64,000 bases of DNA from Cyanophora paradoxa (taxonomy: Eukaryota; Glaucocystophyceae; Cyanophorales; Cyanophoraceae): contig QPMI01000478.1 in assembly GCA_004431415.1 (NCBI GenBank), positions 141,541-205,540 of the forward strand, read 5' to 3'. Numbering within the stretch: position 1 is the stretch's first letter; each line of letters begins with the position of its first letter. Below the pieces are notes generated by a model that saw only the letters and a list, made by a program, of their open reading frames with translations, made no database searches and was not told where the DNA came from. Positions 39,301 through 45,145 of the stretch are shown here, piece after piece. The translations under genes were made by a program, and so were the position numbers.

Positions 39301-41443
39301 TGATAATCAACGAGTTCGTTTGCGCCTGGCTAGCGGATGTGCAAGCGATTGTGAGCAGTGAGTAGGAAGGAGTGTCATTTCGTCCGGCGGTCAGCTCCCA
39401 CGACACGTTCGCGAGAAGTTGAGTGAAAGGGGCCGGTGAAGTACTCAGGGAGAGCTGAAGAGATCCCGGCCGGACGCGCTTCTCCCAGGATGAGTGCAGA
39501 AGACCTGCGCGAAAGGGGTACGGAATGCAATCGTTGTCCACGAGGCATCCCTTCGCATTGGATTGGGGCGGTGTTCGCGCACTGTGTCGTATGAAATGGA
39601 AGTACCCTGGCCAAGCTTCGAATCCAGCTGCAGCACCACCTTTCTGCCGTATGCCATTAGCTGAATACCTGTTGCACCGACGCTGTCAGGCGCCCTGAAG
39701 TACGGGAAAGATGGTGTATATATTACGGAGCTAACATGTAACAATTGCCGTCAGTCATGTCTTCGAGGCTTGCGTAGGCCGCATTTTGGACAGCGAAAAG
39801 GTCCCCGACGACCCACGGCTCCCCAAGAAGCTCGACTCCGCTTGTCACTGCAAATTTGAAGAGCCTTTCGGAAACATGCATATTTGGAAGCAGGATGGAT
39901 ATGTATATATATGCGTGACGCACCATTGACGAGGAAAGGGCCCGAATTCTCACCGACCTGAATCAAGTACGATCCGCAACCCACCAGAACTATGCCGAAG
40001 CGTGCGGTCGGCACGACGACATCAATTGAAGTTAGGAAGGTCCATGCAAAAGTCGTGGCGCGCAGGTCGACGTAGCTGACGCAAAGCTCCGAATGTAAGG
40101 CGCAGTAAAGACATAATCCCAAATTAGCCAAGCTTGGCTTACAAGATACCGGTTCGAGTTTGATCACCAAGCAAACCCGTATTGCCTCCGGAGACATACC
40201 AGCGCTTGCCTGATCATGAGGAGAGTAGAAACTTTTACTGGCGCGATTAAGACGATGTACTCAAAGTTTGCGCGCACCCAGGCGAGCGCATCCCGCCGAA
40301 TAACGGGGCGACATTTTCCAAGTCGTGCTGTCAAGGTTGTTTGAGATCCTGTAGCTCCAAGTACTGGTCGCGATATTATATTGGAGCACGTCGTTCGCTA
40401 AAACTGTATCGGCAGAATTTCCTCGTGGTCTTTGCCCAGTAGTAACCTGCAGACGCGATTCTGAGCTCGAGGCTGAGCTCGAAGCGCTAATTATAAACTA
40501 ATATATATAAGATGAATTCGCACATATACAAAGCCATCGAAAACCGTCATGCCTGCCGGAAATAGAACCGAGTGTCATGACCATTTGATCTGCCGTGCAG
40601 GTGCAGCCAGTGCACGCACAATGGTACCCTCGCTGAACCGGCATAGACATCAGTTGTTCAATCGGCCCGGATAAGCTCGTCGAGATTCGCCAGAAGCCGT
40701 TAGAGTATCCGGTTGGATTTGACGAGCTCACCGACACGTATCCCCCCGAAATGTAGATATAGCTGTCTTCGTCCCATGCCGCCGCGCCTTTTTTGCGCCA
40801 CGTCAGTTCACGAGCAACTCCCACATGTACAGATGCAATGTTAACAGAGATCCGAACCGCCTGCAAACGCATACAAAGTCTTATCGCTGTAGCCTCTCCA
40901 AGTATTCTTGTTTACTGCACGCGCATGCAAACACGCAATTGCAAATTTCAGGTACTGCGCATGCAGTACGCTAGAAACGCAGCGCTGCAATAGTCACCGA
41001 AATCCAGCTCCCATATATCGTTGCAGTATTCGCTGTTCGTTCCCATCGAACGGCCGCCGACGAAAGCGAATTTCGGACCAGTCGAAGTTCTATACATGAC
41101 GCCGGCGGCTTGTTCGCGGCCTCGATTGTAAACGTTGTTGGCGCAGGACCCGATGGGGATTTGAGTATTTCCCGCCTCCCTAATCACCACATCTGCCAAG
41201 CAAGGCAATGTTAGCAATTGCCAGAAGTTGCCACCTCGTCCGTGGTGGCGCACCCGACATCGTGGCAGAATTCTGTGCGGCGACCGTGCTCAACATTCCC
41301 TTGAATCCAGGAAACGTGTTCGCCCAATCGGTTGTAAATCGAACCCGCAGATTGGAGCCAGTGGTCGTGACAACTGGAGGCGTCGTCGGACTGCCGTGCA
41401 GAACCCTTTGCCGAGAAGCTCCATTGCTATTGCCGTCGAACAG
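21136..41443 (-). CDS. Giant modular membrane protein gene (CUB, kelch-like, Ig-like repeats)
   Basis: Overall call for the minus-strand coding exons from 41443 (N-terminal side) to 21136. Exons of about 200-600 bp with short introns encode repeated modules in one orientation, and the last exon supplies a single membrane helix. Domain order from the N-terminus: CUB (41.44-41.25 kb), kelch-like (41.19-39.4), Ig-like A/B modules (39.5-37.3), kelch super-module I (37.2-35.4), A modules (35.4-34.4), kelch II (34.4-32.8), A (32.8-31.9), kelch III (31.9-30.1), a long A/B array (29.9-22.1), stalk and transmembrane helix (22.1-21.1). I infer a cell-surface adhesion or recognition protein. I cannot exclude two or more adjacent genes, since internal starts and stops cannot be resolved by eye. 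The 5' end of the gene is cut by the viral element. Confidence 0.5.
21624..22140 (-). CDS. Membrane-proximal exons of the giant gene
   Basis: Frames read LQVELLPGDALRVVLMSNG and IETIEVHATVLPDQRVRFSA (about 21937-21780) and FSSGVPYDLRIQSPTGAFPP (about 21690-21640). These look like a beta-rich membrane-proximal domain distinct from the repeats. The exon upstream (to 22140) ends VDGDTISVSLPAPLLQVS, so it carries a further beta-rich strand after the Pro-rich linker. The family is not recognised. Confidence 0.45.
22141..24140 (-). CDS. Ig-like A/B modules, C-terminal part of the array
   Basis: Module A has a fixed pattern: GSLNF(T/Q)V at its start, AIAWS(V/L)S.DGA.DTPVYTNL, a Cys in LTVSC, a VTGLP turn and a second Cys in the CTATL/CTVTL strand. 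It occurs at about 22680-22350, 23630-23290 and 24060-23690. Module B begins with CxPxDLVVxCPG and ends with SYVCNGTLxYxGV and a Cys in CxVPAG; one lies at about 23190-22815. Two or more cysteines per module in extracellular beta-rich repeats suggest intramodule disulphides. The exon holding the last A module also carries a Ser/Gly/Pro linker (TPTPSPGPITAPVPPPPIP) acting as a stalk. Exons start after CAG with CTCC, coding for AP(P/A)R. Confidence 0.65.
24148..28600 (-). repeat. Triplicated block of Ig-like modules, period about 1.8 kb
   Basis: Near-identical exons recur. An A-type module (PGTLSFQVAPASISSVVVSG) lies at 24620-24970, 26440-26815 and 28235-28600. An A' module (VEGSLIFAVAAINRTSISI) lies at 25021-25383 and 26866-27210. 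B modules (CVPADVAVSCPGSTGLALNA) lie at 25966-26345 and 27770-28140, with a diverged B at 24148-24537. Two less similar A modules lie between (25440-25850 and 27311-27680). The spacing of the first module is about 1826 and then 1794 bp, so the block arose by tandem duplication including introns. The coding strand is minus. Confidence 0.8.
28630..29930 (-). CDS. Three diverged Ig-like A modules
   Basis: Modules at about 28992-28640 (ILPFTIDRLSATRVQISNL, then CENRS and CNVTLSYS), 29430-29058 (FSVEAISASAVRTSNFSLAL, then ACEAS and CRVTIWYYG) and 29930-29622 (VTSLSAFTAQAISTTSVRTS, then TCEAPS and CSAELIFLG). The two conserved cysteines and the strand pattern are retained, but sequence identity to the triplicated block is low, so these are older copies. 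Confidence 0.6.
30086..31870 (-). CDS. Kelch-like super-module III
   Basis: From the N-terminal side the blades read RTVTVNPATRAASWTPVTL with EDGWIHRGLGSKLFLVAHTG; CVDVNTGTADEINGRARSGP; LFVAGGAKLDASTGSRVLTN; a YDADATEG/RWGTLIEHSASGEP segment; DSSWTAASGLYYADLTAPSP; and GGAWTCGPLFFVARGRDG with ALVANLSSVNF. Each has the kelch signature of a Gly-Gly or Gly-Ala turn with a following aromatic strand, so about six blades make one propeller. The exons are split by short introns. Confidence 0.5.
31900..32800 (-). CDS. Ig-like A modules between kelch III and kelch II
   Basis: Three pieces: 32254-31919 (FAVEAVSSTAVRIANISWSL, SCENDG, DVVCTATLRYS), about 32590-32330 (TPFFTSLVVACNCEELNLTI, AITCTATLYYSG) and about 32770-32640 (SVDPFSVTPLSTRTVQIGAI). 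The second and third together form one module split by an intron. A GGTACC sequence follows the 32.35-kb exon end. Confidence 0.5.
32810..34412 (-). CDS. Kelch-like super-module II
   Basis: Same blade order as super-module III: VRTVTINTARGTASWTPFAP with EEGWIHRGFGRKGFFVAHTG; CVDVNTGSADEISGRARAGP; LFVAGGAMYDKTTGGVVLTN; SYYEASTASWGVLIAHTSDG; RDAAWEATSELFFADVTGVS; and GGAWVCGSLLFVARGRVS with ADLSPIRYG. It ends with LSQAATLEFESKCGAYFVG, also seen at the end of the other super-modules. Confidence 0.55.
34413..35380 (-). CDS. Ig-like A modules between kelch II and kelch I
   Basis: One module runs 34972-34600 (ILPFTLTMLSGTAIQTSPLA, VTCVAEDA, VTCTAELRFSASG). A second lies at about 35340-35080 (TPFYSGLNVECTGAGQTLSA, EISCTATLMYSGRAASG), with its N-terminal strand in a separate exon near 35540-35410. 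The paired cysteines are conserved. Confidence 0.5.
35400..37240 (-). CDS. Kelch-like super-module I
   Basis: Blades: AAAGTASWTSFAPSSSCPFS with EEGWIHRGLGRKGFFVAHTG; CVDVNTGSADEISGRARTGP; LFVAGGAKVDEGTGSKLLTD; SYYDANLQTWATLIAHSAAG; RDAFWSATSDLFFADLTLAS; and GGAWICGSMFFLARGGAGIN with LTANLSPIAFGS. Close to super-module II, particularly in the first two blades, which are nearly identical at DNA level (compare 34160-34340 with 37060-37220). This points to a recent duplication or gene conversion. Confidence 0.55.
37266..39541 (-). CDS. N-terminal block of Ig-like A/B modules
   Basis: A modules at about 39490-39150 (LSLSTSPAPFTQLLANVSWE), 39030-38700 (EPSSISSVQVACSWSLFPSA), 38158-37850 (KLNFSVVALSTTSIVTTPIT) and 37793-37340 (VEGSLIFTISKADRFTIATS). 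One B module lies at about 38625-38202 (SYCSINNLQTSCPGSTNEDL, then YYCRSTLLASGL and TACTVPPG). A short internal repeat, GAGCACATCTCTCGCTGTTGG, is duplicated at about 37762-37811 across an exon border. Confidence 0.55.
39440..41192 (-). CDS. N-terminal kelch-like exons of the giant gene
   Basis: Segments include DVVIREAGNTQIPIGSC and FAFVGGRSMGTNSEYCNDIW with ELDFGDY (about 41192-41000), GAAAWDEDSYIYISGGY (about 40800-40740), TTFAWTFLTSIDVVVPTARF with GIVLVGCGSYLIQVGE (about 40060-39945) and LFKFAVTSGVELLGEPWVVG (about 39860-39800). The GG doublets followed by W and acidic residues are kelch-like. These exons follow directly on the CUB exon. The number of blades is uncertain because several intron borders are unclear. 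Confidence 0.5.
41254..41443 (-). CDS. CUB-domain exon, C-terminal half, next to the viral junction
   Basis: After the acceptor TTTTTCGGCAG the exon reads LFDGNSNGASRQRVLHGSP, then PPVVTTTGSNLRVRFTTDWA and GFKGMLSTV. This is the second half of a CUB domain (DG strand, cysteine-less loop, S/TGSNLxVRFTTD, GFxG). It ends in MS plus one base before a GTGCGCC donor; a 61-bp intron (41193-41253) with a perfect GCTAAC branch motif joins to DVVIREAG in phase. The N-terminal half of the CUB domain and any signal peptide should lie upstream, where the viral element begins 56 bp away. Confidence 0.75.
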
Positions 41444-41498
41444 CTGCCGAAAAACTTCGATTCAACTGCCAGCGCAAGATACAGGTCTTGAGCTTTAG

Positions 41499-41781
41499 AC
41501 ACATAGTAAAATGCGGAGTTTTAACCCTCGGCTTATCTTAATTGATTTTGTTGATATATCTCGTATATTCTATTTCAATCAATCGATAATCTGTGTATAT
41601 CTTATCGAATATTCAATTATTTCGATTATTTTGTATTCTTTTCGATATTTTATCGTAAATTTCTCTTATTTTCCGATTAGTCTTACTGAGTCAATCGATA
41701 ATCTGTATATATTTCCGAATAATATAACTGAATCTCAATTAGATCTTGCCTCTGGTTAAAACTCCGCATTTTACTATGTGT
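41499..41781. repeat. Perfect 28-bp inverted repeat enclosing 227 bp at the virus-host junction
   Basis: The left arm 41499-41526 starts ACACATAGTAAAATGCGG; the right arm 41754-41781 is its exact reverse complement. The spacer is AT-rich and contains AGTCAATCGATAATCTGT/CAATCAATCGATAATCTGTG (about 41578 and 41690) as a further internal direct repeat. It may be the end of the viral terminal inverted repeat with a hairpin, or a small separate inserted element. No target-site duplication is evident around the 283-bp unit itself. Confidence 0.8.
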
Positions 41782-42024
41782 GATTGGTCTAAAAGGTAAT
41801 TGATTTAATCGATATTATATTCATGTACTTTCTCGATTAAATTTAATTAAATTTAATTCATTTAATCGGAAATATATCGCTAAACTCGATTAAGATCCAT
41901 AAATGATTCATTTGTTTATATTAACAAATCGATCTCTTATTGAATTCAATCGTAATTATACATGAAACTTATATGATTTTATCATTGTTTTGTTGAGTCT
42001 AAGGGGGGACCCTTAGGAATTTGG

Positions 42025-42125
42025 GTGTCACAGGTGTCACAGGTGTCACAGGTCAATCCCAAACTTTTGAGAGTTGATTTTTATATATGTGAAAACTTTG
42101 GGATAGACCTGTGACACCTGTGAAC
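42025..42125. repeat. TGTCACAGG palindrome, copy 1
   Basis: The left arm holds three tandem GGTGTCACA units then GGTCAATCCCAAACTTTT; the right arm holds AAAACTTTGGGATAGACC then TGTGACACC. The arms are imperfect reverse complements around an AT-rich loop of about 20 bp. Confidence 0.85.
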
Positions 42126-42230
42126 AACACCATTTATGGTAAGAGCCTCTTTTATAATGAAAAACTCAGTAACAATAAGTAAGAAGTTTATCTATGTAAT
42201 TCTACTTGAATAAACAAATGAAATAATCGA

Positions 42231-42325
42231 GTGTGACAGGTGTGACAGGTCCATCCCAAACTTTTGAGAGTTCATTTTTATGCTATAGAAAACTTTGGGA
42301 TAGACCTGTGACACCTGTGACACAT
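42231..42325. repeat. TGTCACAGG palindrome, copy 2
   Basis: Same layout as copy 1: GTGTGACAGGTGTGACAGGT, CCATCCCAAACTTTTGAG, an AT-rich loop, AAAACTTTGGGATAGACC, then two TGTGACACC units. It lies about 200 bp from copy 1. Confidence 0.85.
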
Positions 42326-42412
42326 ACCATATTCAGTAAGGACCTCATATATTGTGAAAATCTCAGTGTTAGTTGGTGTTAAATCTTTCAGGCAGCATTT
42401 ATTTGTCAGGCA

Positions 42413-42570
42413 TTAAATCTATCGATTTTCATAAAGTATTTTATTTTGGCTAAGTCATTGTTTGGATTAACAATGAAATTTCAATTTTATAAAAGTTTTC
42501 TAAAAAGGTGCCTGACAATGCCTGACATACTATATTACTGCCTGACAACTATATTATAGTGCCTGACAAA
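42413..42570. repeat. TGCCTGACA iterons
   Basis: Four direct copies of TGCCTGACA lie within 42506-42570, at spacings of about 10-25 bp, and one inverted copy (TGTCAGGCA) at about 42413-42421. This resembles protein-binding iterons. No binding factor is known. Confidence 0.65.
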
Positions 42571-42898
42571 CCATATATGGTAATACTATATGATATCTTC
42601 TACTATCTCAGTGTTAGTTGGTGTAGTTGATTCAAAAAAAAATGCATTTTATACTCTGATTCATTGTTATTTCCTGTGAAATTTGAGTCAACTCAACCCA
42701 CTTAGTCAACCCTTGCATTGAATTCGTAACAAAATCCATATACTATCGATTAATATGAGTCAACCTTGATTCCACTTTAATTATAGGGGGAATCTAGGGC
42801 AGATGCTTACTAAATGCAGTGTTAGATTGATGGTTTCACAGGTGTAATCACGATTATCTATAAAGTAGATTTAGGTGGATTATTCGAGATCATACAGT

Positions 42899-42988
42899 CA
42901 GAGATGGTATACAGACTTTCAGACCACAAAAGAGACATATTCAGCCCCACAAACCCGGGCAAATCTACGATCCAGTTCGCGAAAGTAG
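42899..42988 (+). pseudogene. Relic of a second integrase C-terminus
   Basis: Plus strand, 30 codons ending in TAG at 42986-42988. It reads QRWYTDFQTTKETYSAPQTR and parallels the tail of the intact integrase on the opposite strand (QRWYNDFQTTKESYTAPKPQ at about 43860-43800). DNA identity is lower than protein identity and the codons are GC-richer, so this is not a simple recent copy of the local gene. Nothing upstream continues the match. Confidence 0.75.
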
Positions 42989-43157
42989 CATAGATGTGTA
43001 GAGGATGCAAAGAGGATTCCGGCGATGGTCGCGGTTTTTAAAACGGATGAGTTGGTGAAGAGTTACAGCAGTTTGTATGCTTTTCTTGGATTTCTTGGGT
43101 TCCAATTGTAATTGTATTTGTTCCCCCGGTTGTAATGTGCGACGGGGGTATCGACTT

Positions 43158-43274
43158 ATTACAATTCTTACAATAGTTACATTACAATTCTTACAATTCT
43201 TACAATTCTTACAATTCTTACAATTCTTACATTACAATTCTTACAATGTTTACAATTCTTACATTACAAATCTT
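43158..43274. repeat. ACAATTCTT microsatellite
   Basis: About ten copies of a 9-bp unit ACAATTCTT with occasional ACATT variants, between the two gene relics. Confidence 0.9.
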
Positions 43275-43277
43275 GCA

Positions 43278-43345
43278 TGACGTCACGACATATATACCGT
43301 ATATATACACGTGACGTCACGACATATATACACTATATATACCAA
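43278..43345. repeat. Two copies of a 34-bp palindromic unit containing TGACGTCA
   Basis: TGACGTCACGACATATATAC begins at 43278 and again at 43312, each followed by a TATATA-rich segment that is nearly self-complementary. TGACGTCA is a perfect CRE-type palindrome; a regulatory role is only a possibility. Confidence 0.75.
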
Positions 43346-43458
43346 AACCTCCGTATTGCCGGTTGACCAAGAAAAAATGTTTGGAAAAAAATAATTAAAA
43401 AATATATATACATATACATATATATAATCAAAAAATCGGAAAAAATTCCCTCTTTTTT

Positions 43459-43562
43459 CTACCGTATAAACGCGCCCGTCACATCGACTCTCATAGTCGG
43501 AGCATTTATATATACCAGCGGATATATTCGTATATATCGCGTTCTCAGTGGGAAACCTATGT
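43459..43562 (-). pseudogene. Relic of a discoidin-domain C-terminus
   Basis: Minus strand, ending in TAG at 43459-43461. It reads IGFPLRTRYIRIYPLVYINA and then PTMRVDVTGAFIR, and matches the last residues of the patatin-discoidin gene at 58233-58340 almost residue for residue, while many third codon positions differ and are C or G. An in-frame TGA lies just upstream of the match, so only the terminal strands remain. An overlapping open frame (43283-43756) in another frame has no supporting features. Confidence 0.75.
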
Positions 43563-43757
43563 TTCACCAAGTCTACTATGGCAAGTGACTTTTGCATCTT
43601 CAAACTGTTATATCTCATCACCAGATCATCAAAACGCAACGTTCTGCATATCGCTGTGAAGCGCTTGAAAAGATCTACAAGACTATGTGTATAGCATATG
43701 CATATATGTATATCAGTCATACATATATTTTGAAAAAACGAGTTTTCGGCTAGCAAA

Positions 43758-45142
43758 CTAGCTAGTTTTGGTCCTTTCTCTTAGTGTTCTTTGAGGTTTA
43801 GGAGCTGTATATGACTCCTTAGTAGTCTGAAAGTCATTATACCATCTCTGGCTATTCACTTCTGAAAGTTTCTGTGTCCCTGCTATGGTGAGCTTTTTGA
43901 GTTCCCTGTTAACTTTCCCAGCCTTCTCCTTTCTAGCCTCTATCAAAGGCTTATCTGGGACTTCATTAGCAGCTTCTATGCCCTCTCTCCTTATAGCAGC
44001 ATCAACCCTAGCTTCCTCTTTAGCTTGCTCCAAGGCATCCACTGTAGGTGTTTCTAGATACTCAACTGCATTCACAGGCAACAGCTCATGGAAAGCAAAC
44101 CTGTTATCTATGATCTCTCCAGTGGGACTCCTTAGCTTAAATTTAAAGCCTTCCCTACTATCAACAGTGTAAACCATCCTAGACCAATTGTTACCCTGTT
44201 TAGCAAAGGGGTTCTTCTCAACTTTCACTCTAACAAACATGCCAGGCTGCATGGTATCAAGGTAAGCTATTGATTTCTTGAATCTTTCATCTTCTAATCC
44301 CACTATATACCTATAATGATCCTCTGTAGTTTCACCTGGCTTCATCTTAGTAGCTGAGTGGACTGTATTATTGTAATTATACTCAATATCACCTAACACA
44401 TCAAAGAATCTAGCTGTGTTATTAGCTATGCAGTAGTTTGTGATCAGTCTCTTAATCTGCTTGTTAAAGGCTTCAATTCGACCTTGGCTTCTGTGGTCAG
44501 CAGTTCCACTCACTTGGTGTTCTATGAATTTACTAGATAAATACTCCTGGAATATTCGATTTTGGAACTCACTTCCAGCATCTGATTGAACCTTTACTAT
44601 TGGTCTTGCCACTCTCATCTCAAGCTGTTTAAATGCAGCCAATGTAGTGAGAGCTGATTTATCTCTTATAGGTATAATATACCCAGTTCTCAGTGTTGAT
44701 TCCATTGCAGTCATAAATGTATCATAGCCATTGTTTTGTTTCTTATAAGCTGGGAAAAAGAGCAAATCAATCACATAGGTATCAAGGGGTTGCCTAATTG
44801 GGACCATGGGATCTCTCTTCCTAGATATAGCAGGTGCATTGATCTGAACAACTTCTTGTTTTTTATAGAACTCTTGCAACTGCTTATAGGATTCATCTGG
44901 TAACTCAGCCCTCATAGCTTGAAGCCCTTTATAACCAGTTCTCACATCATAGAATCTCTTGGCAATCTTGTTGGTTTCTTTCACTGCAATAGCAACTGGG
45001 ATCTCTACTGGGACAAGCTCTTTCATTTCAGACTTTTTGACAATTCGAGATTCCCCTTTTCCTCCTTTGGAACTGTGATAGGCAGTAGGTTACCTTGTAG
45101 TTGCTCAGTGGTTCTCCTAACTATTCTTCCAGTTGCTGGCAT
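43758..45142 (-). CDS. Retrovirus-type (rve) integrase, one N-terminal frameshift
   Basis: DDE integrase that would insert the viral DNA into the host genome. The main frame (from 45026) shows the rve core: D87 in TYVIDLLFF, D149 in VQSDAGSEFQN and E185 in SQGRIEAFNKQ. The D149-E185 spacing is exactly D-35-E. HSATKMKPGE follows, as in retroviral and Polinton integrases, then an SH3/chromo-like C-terminal strand region (FVRVKVEKNPF, RFAFHELLPV) and a basic tail ending RERTKTS. The true start is probably the ATG at 45142, three bases after the polymerase stop (MPATGRIVRRTTEQLQGN); that frame meets the main frame through a one-base shift in the A/G run near 45060. It is transcribed with the polymerase gene just upstream. 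Confidence 0.9.
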
Positions 45143-45145
45143 CTC

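Larger units (their letters stand above)
41782..42890. other. Viral terminal non-coding region
   Basis: AT-rich, no gene. Contains a CTAAGGG...CCCTTAG palindrome at about 41999-42016, two hairpin copies, TGCCTGACA iterons, and CTCAGTGTTAGTTGGTGT twice (42362 and 42605). Such repeat-dense ends are typical of replication and packaging ends of linear dsDNA elements, which is inference here. Confidence 0.6.

Noticed and set aside
41499-41781. MITE-type transposon call for the inverted repeat
   Set aside because: No target duplication is visible around the 283-bp unit, and it sits exactly at the viral border. I kept it as an inverted repeat of uncertain nature.
42025-42570. CRISPR-like array
   Set aside because: The repeats are palindromic hairpins and iterons with AT-rich loops, not direct repeats with unique spacers, and the context is a eukaryotic virus.
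43077-43280. 67-codon frame over the ACAATTCTT repeat
   Set aside because: Its C-terminal half is a translation of a microsatellite, so not a gene.
43283-43756. 157-codon minus-strand frame next to the integrase
   Set aside because: It overlaps the discoidin relic in a different frame. The relic is supported by amino-acid similarity to the intact gene; this frame has no similarity.
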